Positions 55,720-64,000 of a stretch of DNA of 64,000 nucleotides are shown piece by piece. Source of the DNA: Notamacropus eugenii (Eukaryota; Chordata; Mammalia; Diprotodontia; Macropodidae); NCBI RefSeq assembly GCF_028372415.1, contig NC_092875.1:148825356-148889355 (forward strand), written 5' to 3'. Position numbers and translations under genes: made by a program. The first letter of the stretch is position 1. Each line of letters starts with the position of its first letter. The notes beneath the pieces are model-generated. The model was not told where the DNA came from. It made no database searches and saw only the letters and a program-made list of their open reading frames with translations.

Positions 55720-56510
55720 CATGCCTCCCTTTCCCAGCTTAATCTCCTATTCCTTTCTATTCATATACTTCACATTCCAGGAAATCCAAAGGGCTCTCAG
55801 CACCCAGAATATGACCTGCCCTTTCCTCATTCTGTGCTTTTCTAAGCAGTGGTTCCATGTCATCCTTCTTCCCTACCCTGCCCATACACTTGGAAAGTTG
55901 TCCTTCCTTCCTTTGCCTAATGACTTTTTCTTCTTTAAAATCCAATCCAAATGCCACCTAATCCAGAAAACCTTTTCTCATTCTCCCCACCCCATCTATA
56001 ACAGCCTACCCCACTTATATCCCATGTAGCCCTTTGTTTTGTGATTTTCTGAGTAGCTTATCATGTATTAGGGTGTATTATATTTCAAGTGTCTGTATTG
56101 ATGTCCTCTCTCTACTTGTCTATGAATTGGGGCAGCTAGGTGGTGCAGTGGATAAAGCACCAGTGCAGGAATCAGGAGGACCTGAGTTCAAATCTCACCT
56201 CAGATACTTGACACTAGCTATGTGACCTTGGGCAAGTCACTTAACCCCAATTGCCTCATCCTGGGTCATCTCCAGTTATCCTGATGAATACCTGGTCGCT
56301 GGATTCAGATGGCTCTGGAGGAGAAGTGAGGCTGGCAACCTGCACAGCCCTCCCTCACTCAAAACAATGTCAAGTGCAAGTCAGGTCATTATTTCTCTGA
56401 TGACATGGTCTTCTTCTGCACCTAAGGATGAACACACACACACGCATATGCACACTATGTCTATGAACTCCAGAAGGCCAAGGATCAGGTTTTGTTTAAA
56501 CTTTGTATTT
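55720..56510 (+). mobile_element. L2-like 3' end, split by an RTE-tailed SINE
   Basis: 'aatccaaatgccacctaatc', 'cagaaaaccttttctcattc' and 'tacttgtctatgaa' precede the SINE. After it the L2 end continues with 'ctccagaaggccaaggatca' and 'caatgcttagactcactc'. Confidence 0.6.
56117..56467 (+). mobile_element. Full-length RTE-tailed marsupial SINE (WSINE/MAR-type)
   Basis: The tRNA head ('ggggcagctaggtggtgcag', B box 'gagttcaaatc') is followed by 'cttaaccccaattgcctcat', the body 'ctggattcagatggctctgg' and 'aaaacaatgtcaagtgcaag', and the end 'ggtcttcttctgcacctaag' with a CA-rich tail. The target duplication 'tgtctatgaa' lies at 56117-56126 and 56458-56467. Internal Pol III promoter boxes are intact. 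Confidence 0.92.
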
Positions 56511-56519
56511 CCACTTAGC

Positions 56520-56700
56520 CTAGGACTAATCAATGCTTAGACTCACTCAGCCTGGTGTCTGAGCCACATGACCTTGAGCAAATCATTTAACCTCAGTTGA
56601 TATGCTTCTAAAATGGAGACAACATTATCTGCCTTGTCTTGCTCAGAGTTATTGTGAGGATGTAATAAGATAATATTTGTGAAAGAGCAATTTAACTGTG
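56520..56700 (+). mobile_element. MIR-type SINE
   Basis: 'gaccttgagcaaatcattta', 'gcttctaaaatggagacaac' and 'gttattgtgaggatgtaata'. Confidence 0.75.
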
Positions 56701-56704
56701 AATG

Positions 56705-57118
56705 CAGGCCAGTGAATCAACCAGCCAATCAATCAAAAATTTATTTTTTTTAATTGAACATTTATTAAGCACCCACTGTATGCCAGGAACTATGATAGGT
56801 GCTCAGGATAAATGAATAATTCTGTCACTCAACAAGCTTAGAATCCAATGGGAGAGAAAGCAAGGACATATATGAGCATACAGAAAATAAATGCAGATAA
56901 ATATAAGGTAGTTGAAGACAGGTAGTTTTAGAAGGAGGGCATTAGCAGTTAAGAAGACAGGAAAAGTCTTCATGCATAAAGCCGTGCTTTGAACTTTGCT
57001 GGTTTAGTATTAGTGGCGTAGGCCTTGTTCAGAGGGCGTGGGGATTGAGGAGCAGAGGAAGGTAGGCAGAGGGTCAGTGAAAGTTTTGTGGGCTGGTGAA
57101 CATTTTACTGGTCTGAAT
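56705..57118 (-). mobile_element. L2 3' end, antisense
   Basis: 'aacatttattaagcacccac', 'tgtatgccaggaactatgat' and 'aacaagcttagaatccaatg', continuing to about 57118. Confidence 0.7.
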
Positions 57119-57280
57119 CAGAGGCTCTTAATCCTTTTATGTAATGTTCCCCTTTGGCAGTCTGGCAAATGCCCACTCCTCAGAATAATTTATAATTAAT
57201 TAATAATTTTAAATGCATAAAAATAAAACACAGAAAATTACAAAGGAAATCAATTATACTGTAATAATCATGAAAATGTG

Positions 57281-57328
<48 letters not shown>

Positions 57329-57370
57329 AATACATTCAAGGTCCCCAGGTTAAGAACCCCTGGTCTAGAT
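57111..57370. mobile_element. hAT-type MITE with 8-bp target duplication and internal (TG)n
   Basis: 57119-57362 begins 'cagaggctcttaatcc' and ends in the complement of 'caggggttcttaacct'. The flanks 'gtctgaat' (57111-57118) and 'gtctagat' (57363-57370) match at 6 of 8. A (TG)n of about 24 units (57281-57327) lies inside. Confidence 0.78.
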
Positions 57371-58439
57371 GTTGTTTCCTGACTCTTGTGCTGAAGAGAG
57401 GGATGGGGATCTGGCTAAGACAATTTGGCTGCTCCACCATAGCTTACCTTTGCCAGACATATGCGATGGCCAGAGCCTGGGCACTAACTTAGAAATAGAA
57501 TTCTACCTGGGGTGAGAGGGAGGAGGGGAAAGAAGGGCAAGATCAAAGGAAGTGGAGTAATTAGAAAGAGGATACTGAAAATTGAACAAGGTCCAAAAAG
57601 AGAGTAGTGATATGGGCAAAGGGGCTGCTGGGTAAGAAGATGTGAGAATCCTCTCCACAGACCATAGATCGTCTTTTAAAGTTCTGGCACAGCTTGGAGT
57701 AGTTTGAGACCTACTAGGGAGTCATGGATCCCAATGGTTCATTTATCATCTCTTATTAATCTATAAAAAATGGAAGGAAATTTTTTTAAAGGAAACACAC
57801 TGAGAGAGTACATCAACTATTCCCTTTCAAACTCATTTTGACTCTGTGGCAGGCAAGGGGAGAGGCAGGACACAGCTATAAAACAGAAGGGAGATTTTTT
57901 TTAAAAAAATGAGACATCCAGTATTACATTTCTTATGTGTGTGTATTTTTCTTTAATGCTCTATGCTGGCACTAGCCATTTTTTTCCTCTCAAGAACTCT
58001 ATCTTTGTATAAATTATGTACAATTTACAGTCTCTTTTAGCCTAAGAGCTTGATAAATGGAGCCAGACCTGAGTACCTGTTAATAGAAGCAGATCCTAGG
58101 CATGAAGAAAAAGTGGTTTTCCCTAATCTTTTTTCATTATTTCAAGGTACGAATTTACAGACTACTTTATTAATATCTGTAAGGTTTGAGGGAAGCTGTC
58201 TTTGTGGAGAGTAATAACCTAGTTTTTCCCCAACTCTCCTGGCTCCAGTCATTCTTTATTATACAATGGCATCATAGGGACTGTGTATACCACAGCACAC
58301 ATCTTCCTCCTCAGTTTAAGTGCTGTGTAACAAAAACCAAGAACAGGCTAATAGACCATGTGGACCAGTACTGCACTAACATAGAGAAGGAACATATCCC
58401 TCTCAAAAACTATTAACAGTGAAGATCCTAGATCTGGGG
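57371..58439. other. Unassigned
   Basis: Purine-rich in places. The 76-codon frame at 58186-58416 (+) has no recognised motif. Confidence 0.3.
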
Positions 58440-58590
58440 CCAGAAAGTATCTTTTGGGCCAGTTGGTCCAAACCCTTTATTTCGCAGATGAGGAAACTGA
58501 GACGTAGGGAGGTAAGGTCACAAAGGCAATAAGGCAATAAGGGTCAAGAGGTAAGATCTGAACCCGAGTTGGCTGATTCCAGAGCTAAGG
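58440..58590 (-). mobile_element. MIR-type SINE, antisense
   Basis: 'ttggtccaaaccctttattt', 'gcagatgaggaaactgagac' and 'tctgaacccgagttggctga'. Confidence 0.75.
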
Positions 58591-58591
58591 C

Positions 58592-58652
58592 TAAGAAAGA
58601 AAGAAAGAAAGAGGAAAGAGGAAAGAAAGGAAGGAAGGAAGAAAAAAGGAAA
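58592..58652. repeat. (GAAA)n purine tract
   Basis: About 60 bases of GAAA/GGAA units following the MIR, probably its expanded A-rich neighbour. Confidence 0.9.
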
Positions 58653-58864
58653 AGGAATCTCTCTCACCCCTCTTAACTAAAAGCCATTGAGAAAACCTGT
58701 TTTGAAAATCCTTCTAAATTATTAGTACCTAAGGATGAAGGATCCTACCCACCCCTCACAAGACATGTATTGACTGAAGATATGGAGTAAGACATACACC
58801 TTTAAACTTAGCCAAAGTAGGAACTTGTTTTGCTTGATTAAATATTTGTTATAAGGTCTTAAGC

Positions 58865-59125
58865 TTCCTTCCTTCTTTTCTTTCTCTCTTCCTTTCTTTC
58901 TTTCTTTATTTCTTTCTTTCTTCCTTTCTTCCTTCCTTTCTTTCTTCTTCCTTTCTTTCTTTCTTTCTTTCCTTTCTTTTTTCTTTCTTTCTTTCCTTTC
59001 TTTTTTCTTTCTTTCTTCTTTCCTTTCTTTCTTTCCTTTCTTTTTTATTTCTTTCTTTCTTCCCTCTCCTTCCTTCCTTTTGTCCTTCTTTCCTCCCTTT
59101 CTTTCCTTTCTTCTCTTTTTCTTCA
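58865..59125. repeat. (CTTT)n pyrimidine tract, about 260 bases
   Basis: Nearly pure C/T with CTTT, CCTT and TTTCTT units. The Lys/Glu/Arg-rich 134-codon minus-strand frame over it is repeat-derived. Confidence 0.97.
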
Positions 59126-59289
59126 ATTTCCTAAAATGGGGGAAGAAGGATAGAGAAAGAAGAACAAAAGGAAGGCAAGAAAGACAGTCAGGACAGCTAT
59201 GAAAATTACAAATTAAGCTTACTTTACGTTTTAGAAGATAAGAAAGTTGTACATAGCAGAAATTTGCAGTTTCATGTACAACCCTCTTT

Positions 59290-59520
59290 TCTGTTCCACT
59301 ATATACATGGAAATGCTCATTTAAAATTTATAATTTTAATTTTTCTATAACAACTTTAAAAAAATCTGTTTACTCTACTTATCCCTTCCCATTGATTAAA
59401 TATATTAAAAAGTAAATCCCTCAAACATTTCTATAGTCAGGCAAAACAAATTCCTACATTAGCCATGTCTGGATAAATGTATGTCTCTTACTGGGAAATG
59501 TTAATTTTATTTGGTGCTTA
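59290..59520 (-). mobile_element. L1 3'UTR fragment, antisense
   Basis: 'tatagtcaggcaaaacaaat', 'tcctacattagccatgtctg' resembles 23100-23140 of the L1 tail. Confidence 0.5.
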
Positions 59521-59754
59521 TTAAGTCCAAAATAAATATAAATTTAAGTAACACATATGTATCCCTCCCATTCCTGCCTTAGTAAGTATAGTATGCTGAG
59601 TATAAACAATAGAACCTGTCATGATAACTGAGGCTGCTTTCAGGGCCATTTTTCTGAACATCCATTCTCATTGTAAAGGATTATGTACAAAAGATAAAGC
59701 TTTAGGAATTTGACCGGTGTCTCAGTATCTCATTGGAAAATCCTTTTTAAATTA

Positions 59755-60030
59755 GAAGGTAGGTGGTGCAATGGATAGAACACTGAACTCAGATTCAGGA
59801 AAAATCCAGCCTCAGAGTGTTAGGTATATGACCCTGGGTACTCTTTCAGTTTCAGTTTCCTCATCTGTAAAATAGGTATAATGATGGCATCTGTTTCACA
59901 GATTTGTTGTAAGGATTACATTAAAAATCAAACAAATATATGTGTATATATATTTGCATACATATACATTTATAGTCCTTTGTAAACCTAAAAGAGCTAT
60001 ATAAATGCTAACTATTATTATTGATAAATA
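59755..60030 (+). mobile_element. tRNA-headed CORE-SINE with internal AT insertion
   Basis: 'aggtaggtggtgcaatggat' head, 'cagtttcctcatctgtaaaa', then a TATATG-rich expansion (59936-59975) before 'agctatataaatgctaacta'. Confidence 0.8.
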
Positions 60031-60074
60031 AGTCTGGACCATCAGCTTGTTTTCTTGGTATTTGCTTCTTTGTC

Positions 60075-60520
60075 AGTATAGTTCAGAAGAAAGAGCACTA
60101 GATATGAGCCCCACTTATGACATTTTCCAGCTGTGTGACCTTAATCAAGTCATTTTTTAGGGTCACTTTTCTAGGTCTCAGTTTCTAGGCTGAGTATCTA
60201 TATTTCTGTGAATATGGATAATAGTACTCCTCCTGCACATGCCAGGGGGATGTTGTTAAGGAAGCACTTTATGACCTTTAAAATACCCCATAAATATAAG
60301 TGGTTTGTTTTCAAAATCACGACTTTGAGAGAGTTCCTTAGTTCAACTGATGAAGCCTTGAGAAGGAATGAAGAAATTATGTAGGGAGTAGGGGTGAAGG
60401 ACACAGCAAGAAAAGTGGAAAGAGTGCTAAGTAGAGAGGGGAGGGCCAGGGTTTGGGTCCTGGCTCTGTCATTTAGTAGCTGTGCGACCCTGGACAATGA
60501 ATTTCATCTCTCTGTGCCTC
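60075..60520 (+). mobile_element. Two sense MIR-type SINE copies
   Basis: 60075-60310 has 'aagaaagagcactagatatg', 'ccagctgtgtgaccttaatc' and 'ccccataaatataagtgg'. 60405-60520 has 'aaagagtgctaagtagagag', 'ggtttgggtcctggctctgt' and 'tagctgtgcgaccctggaca'. Confidence 0.75.
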
Positions 60521-60877
60521 GGCTGAAAAAATGATCTTTTGAACTCTGGCTAGGTATGGTTCTGTGCACCTTGTTGTAGTTTAGTTGTTTTCTACTGAAA
60601 AAGTGAATACTTGATTCCCTGTGTAATATAGGATTTATAGATTTATACAAGTATGGGGAGAGGGAGGGACATTGCCTTTATGTATCACCTTGGGTCCTCC
60701 AGGTCTCTGAGAACAGCTGGAATGTGTATGCGGCACATGCCAAATGGAGGCTGAATTGGGGGCAGGGCAGTCACCCTGCCTATTATCCCACATACAGTTA
60801 TAGCAATTCTCCACCTCATACATCCTGAGATATTTTTATGGCCTGAAAAGTGGCAGTGTATTGTACCAGTGTTATAT
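60521..60877. other. Unassigned
   Basis: Nothing recognised. Confidence 0.3.
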
Positions 60878-61235
60878 GTAGACAGAGTGCTGGATTTGGG
60901 GTCAGAAAGACCACGGTTCTACACTTACTTGCTGATGCAGAACTGGAGGGAAACACTCTGAGGTCATTCGGTCTAATCCTCTTATTTTACAGATGAGGAA
61001 ACTGAGACCCAGGGAGGTTCAATGACTTTCCCAAGTTTCCCCTGCCTGTAAACATTAGAAGCAGGATCGGAACCCAGGTCCTCTGACTCTAGAGCCAGTG
61101 TTCTTTCCACTTACCACGTTGCCTCTACTTCACATCTTTGAGACTTATTTTCTCATTTGTGTAAAGGGAATAATAATATCTGCATATAAAGCTGTTTGCT
61201 AACTTTTAAGCACTAAGTATTAGTTATTAAAATCC
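60878..61235 (+). mobile_element. MIR split by an antisense MIR
   Basis: The outer sense MIR is 'agagtgctggatttggggtc' to about 60935, resuming at about 61130 with 'acttattttctcatttgtgt' and ending 'aagtattagttatta'. The inner antisense copy (60945-61130) has 'ttttacagatgaggaaactg', 'cggaacccaggtcctctgac' and 'ttctttccacttaccacg'. Confidence 0.75.
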
Positions 61236-61594
61236 CCAGGAAGGAGTGGCATGCCGGCTCAGAGAACTACAGCCACTCACATAGCCTGGGCTCACCCTGG
61301 AATGGGTTCACAAAAGAAAGCAAGAAAAGGGGAAGAAGGCACCTAGAAAGTGACCCCAGACATTATTTATGCAGAGCAAGGTCCTGGCTGAGGCACATTT
61401 TTTTCTATGTTTTTATGATGGTTTTTCCCTCAAGAAAAGCAGAGGGAAGAAGAGAAAAGAGATCTATATATTTTTAAATGCTTTGTTATCTCAGGTAAAT
61501 TATTAATGGAGGCAGCAAGCTAGCTTTCACTTATCACTTACTCTGCCTGAAAGGTAATCCAAGTAAAACAGGCCACATTAAAAAGACATATTTT
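61236..61594. other. Unassigned
   Basis: Nothing recognised. Confidence 0.3.
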
Positions 61595-61725
61595 TAGAAT
61601 CAAATAGAGTGCCTACTATGTTTCAGCACTGTGCCAACCAGACAGGGTACAAATGACAGAGGTTCTATTGCCCCTGCCCTCAAGAAATTTATGATTTAAC
61701 TGGGGGCAGAGTGATAGCGCTTTGA
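61595..61725 (-). mobile_element. L2 3' terminal fragment, antisense
   Basis: 'gtgcctactatgtttcagca', 'ctgccctcaagaaatttatg' and 'atttaactgggggcagag'. Confidence 0.7.
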
Positions 61726-61861
61726 CTCAAGCGTTCTCTCTCACAACATTTCCCTACACTGATGTTGTGCTCTAGTCAGACTGGCCTGTTTGTCATCTCT
61801 TACACAATTTATTTACAATACTCACAATATCCTGGGTGATATGACATTTTAAAAGTTCAAG

Positions 61862-62340
61862 AGACATAGTTTCTAGGTAATTTAATCATTTTGTTAATAA
61901 GGCTGGCATATTTATTAATAAAAAGAGGTTAGGGCATTCTCAAATGTCAAAGATCCTTCATGATGGTATTCTTGGAAGAATGGGTATTCCTGAGGGTGAC
62001 AATTAACTCTGATTGGTTAACAATTAATAAGAGAATGAACATTATAATGAGGGATTGGGCTATGTTCCAGTGAAGGTCTTGGGAATACATGACTTGGATC
62101 ACTCAAGTCTTGGTCAAAGAGACTTATCATTTTCGTATCACCTGTCTGACATAAGGGAAGACCCACATTTTTCCGGACCTTTCTGAGTAAACAAAATGAG
62201 CAGGAATCCACAATCTTTGCCCAAGATTTTCCACACTGGTTGATTTCTGGGTGAGGAAGTAAAAAAGGAGAAAAACTTTTATCTTAACTAAATAATTAGT
62301 TATTAAATACAAGAGAGAAATAATCATTTCTCTCAGTGGG
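61862..62340 (-). mobile_element. LTR-like block, antisense (shared with 12725-13174)
   Basis: On the minus strand it begins TGAGAGAAATGATTATTTC. Near its end it has TTTTTATTAATAAATATG (poly(A)-signal-like), then the shared 'ttaaattacctagaaac' end. Ends match 12725-13174; middles are divergent. No internal viral genes lie next to it. Confidence 0.45.
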
Positions 62341-62439
62341 AAGTCTCCTTCCCTCTCAAGTACTGTGTGCTTTCCCACCTGGAGGTCTAGAGGACCCTAG
62401 CCTCTAACCAGTGCCTGCAGAAATTCTTCTTGTCCTTCA

Positions 62440-62850
62440 ATGCCCAGCTCTAATACCACCTTTTCCTTGGGGCCTCCCCTGATCCCTTTAAGTTTGATTT
62501 TTAAAAATTCCCTTCTCAGAGCTCTGGGAGCATTGTCTCATGAAAAGATAAAATGGTATATAGAAAAGACTGCATGGGTCTTAGAATTAGAAGGCAGACT
62601 TTAGTTTAATTTCTGACTAGTCTATTTACCAGCTACATAACCCTGAAAAAGTTTAATTCTTCCCCAAATCTGAGTTCACAGAGTCATAGATTCAGAGCCA
62701 GAAGAGACCTTAGAGTTGGAGTCCTACCCCCTGTCATTTGATAGATGAGGAAACTCTAACCCGGAAAGGTAAAAGTCATATGGGTGCAAAGTAAGAGTTG
62801 CAGGCTTTCAACCCAGCGGTTCTGATACTAATGGTAGTGGTCTTGCCTTG
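62440..62850. mobile_element. L2 scrap followed by sense and antisense MIR copies
   Basis: 62440-62540 is L2-like ('tgcccagctctaataccacc', 'ggggcctcccctgatccctt'). 62545-62660 is sense MIR ('aatggtatatagaaaagact', 'accagctacataaccctga'). 62680-62850 is antisense MIR ('gattcagagccagaagagac', 'gatagatgaggaaactctaa'). Confidence 0.65.
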
Positions 62851-62929
62851 CACTACTTCCTCACTTGTTTCTTATAGAGAAAAGGTTGTGAAAATCTTAA
62901 GTCACTTTGTAAACGGCTATTATTGCAAC

Positions 62930-63172
62930 ATTGTGGTATGACCAACTGTGACAGTCTTAGCTCTTCTCAGCAATGCGATAAGACAATTCAAAGGACTCCT
63001 GATGGAAAATGTTACCCATATCTAGAGAAAACTCTGGAGTCTGGATACAGATCAAAGCATACTATTTTCTCTTTTTTTTCTTTCTCATAGTTTTTTCCCT
63101 TTTATCCTGATTCTACTTTCACAACATGACTAATGTGGAAATATGTTTAATATGATTGTATCTATCTATCTG

Positions 63173-63226
<54 letters not shown>

Positions 63227-63360
63227 CTATATCAGATTGCATACCTTCTTGGGGACGTGAGAAGGAAGGGAGAGAGGGAGAAAAATATTTTGGAACTCAA
63301 AATCTTGAAAAAGTGAATGTTGAAAACTAAAAATAAATAAATAAATTTGATTTTTTAAAA
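62930..63360 (+). mobile_element. L1/HAL1-related 3' end
   Basis: 'ggaaaatgttacccatatct', 'cacaacatgactaatgtgga', 'tatcagattgcatacctt' and 'tttggaactcaaaatcttg', ending in 'aataaataaataaatttga'. The last part matches the ends of HAL1-B and HAL1-A. No coding part is present. Confidence 0.6.
63161..63227. repeat. (TCTA)n tetranucleotide microsatellite
   Basis: About 16 TCTA units with one TGTC interruption, inside the L1-type 3' end. Confidence 0.97.
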
Positions 63361-63689
63361 AAGTAAACTGCTGTTGATATTATTATTATCATTGTAGTGG
63401 AATGAAAATTGTGCTAGGTGCCATAGACCTGGGTTCTAGTCTATAGTATGCTGGTAAATGTTTAATAACTGGATCTCCAGGGGGAAAAACAAGGCACACA
63501 TGGCACACTTTTAAGTTGAATCTGAATTAGCATTTTATCCATCATGCTCTTAAGTCTAGACAATCAAGTAATCAATTAGCCAATTTCCCAGATGCAACTG
63601 CTTAAGCTGAAAATTTGATGTTAGCTCTCAGGATCTGGCCTGAGCTAATCCCAGCATACCCCTGGTTTTAGTTTAATGCCATTACTTAC
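63361..63689. other. Unassigned
   Basis: Nothing recognised. Confidence 0.3.
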
Positions 63690-63694
63690 AAGTT

Positions 63695-63990
63695 GATAAT
63701 CAACAAATATTTGTTAAGTGCCTGCTATGTGCCAAGGACTGTTCTAAGCACTGGGGATATGATTATGAAAAAAGAGAGTCCCTACCCTCAAGGACCTTAC
63801 AATCTAGGGGGGAAGACTACACATAAAAGGAAACTGGAGAGTGAAGAGAAGGAGAAAGTGACCTAGGCATGGTCGAGAAGCCAGACACGTCCCAAAAGAG
63901 AGCAGTGAGAAACGAAATGTTCCCAGCTGAGCTTTCTCCATAAATGGAGATTTTGGAGTTCATGGACCTACTTTCAACAGTAGGGGAAGG
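63695..63990 (-). mobile_element. L2 3' end, antisense, running off the window
   Basis: 'ttaagtgcctgctatgtgcc', 'ttctaagcactggggatatg' and 'taccctcaaggaccttacaa' are the terminal L2 series. It probably continues past 64000. Confidence 0.85.
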
Positions 63991-64000
63991 GGGTGGTCAG

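Noticed and set aside
56129..56200. tRNA gene at the SINE heads
   Set aside because: The A and B boxes belong to tRNA-derived SINEs; no cloverleaf with an acceptor stem is present. The same holds for the other 'ggcagctaggtgg' heads.
58722..59126. 134-codon Lys/Glu/Arg-rich protein
   Set aside because: Translation of the (CTTT)n repeat in antisense.
63161..63227. CRISPR-like or satellite array
   Set aside because: It is a plain tetranucleotide microsatellite with no spacers.

Overview
The window reads as intergenic or intronic DNA from a marsupial (metatherian) genome. The evidence is its repeat set: tRNA-headed SINEs starting near 'ggggcagctaggtgg', several with an RTE-type tail; L1-related elements with a marsupial 5' leader; and abundant old L2, CR1/L3-like and MIR/THER CORE-SINEs. 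I found no intact host protein-coding gene and could not assemble any exon chain. The only host-gene sequence is a processed RPL23A pseudogene. Family names come from remembered sequence similarity, not from a library search, and most repeat boundaries are good to about 10-50 bases.

The main content is five copies of a half-LINE (HAL1-type) retrotransposon: an L1-like 5'UTR, ORF1 and a 3'UTR, with ORF2 absent. They are A 5928-8870 (+), C about 24030-26135 (-, decayed), B 26745-30195 (+, carrying the RPL23A pseudogene), D about 33845-36557 (-) and E 41106-43872 (-). A is the youngest: it has a perfect 16-bp target-site duplication, a CpG-rich 5'UTR and a 362-codon ORF1 with an ATG. D and E keep ORF1 open for most of its length, but the conserved ATG is out of frame because of length changes in a G/A homopolymer just after it. 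Shared features are a YY1-like 5' terminus, an N-terminal PIP-box-like motif, an antisense ATG reading frame in the 5'UTR (A and E) and a G-rich tract near the 3' end (A, B, D, E).

Layout: 1-5.9 kb holds a CR1/L3 ORF2 fragment, a hAT MITE, a SINE and unassigned DNA. 5.9-8.9 kb is HAL1-A inside a CR1/L3 3' end. 9-17.9 kb has L2, an L1 tail, two LTR-like blocks and a CR1/L3 3' end. 17.9-23 kb has an L2 with a nested hAT element, a second L2, L1 tails and SINEs. 23-30.2 kb is an L1 ORF2 tail joined to HAL1-C, then HAL1-B. 30.2-36.6 kb has SINEs and HAL1-D. 36.6-41 kb has CR1/L3, L2, a DNA transposon scrap and an RTE/BovB-like coding tail. 41-44 kb is HAL1-E. 44-52.7 kb has SINEs, a split L2 and a 2-kb antisense L2 with a recognisable RT motif. 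52.7-54.2 kb is the longest stretch where I recognise no repeat. 54-64 kb has SINEs, L2, a hAT element, an LTR-like block, purine/pyrimidine tracts and an L1-type 3' end with a tetranucleotide repeat.

The parts form a history of nested insertions rather than a pathway: old L2 and CR1/L3 copies were hit by CORE-SINEs, hAT elements, RTE-tailed SINEs and then L1/HAL1 elements, and L1-type machinery also copied RPL23A mRNA into HAL1-B.
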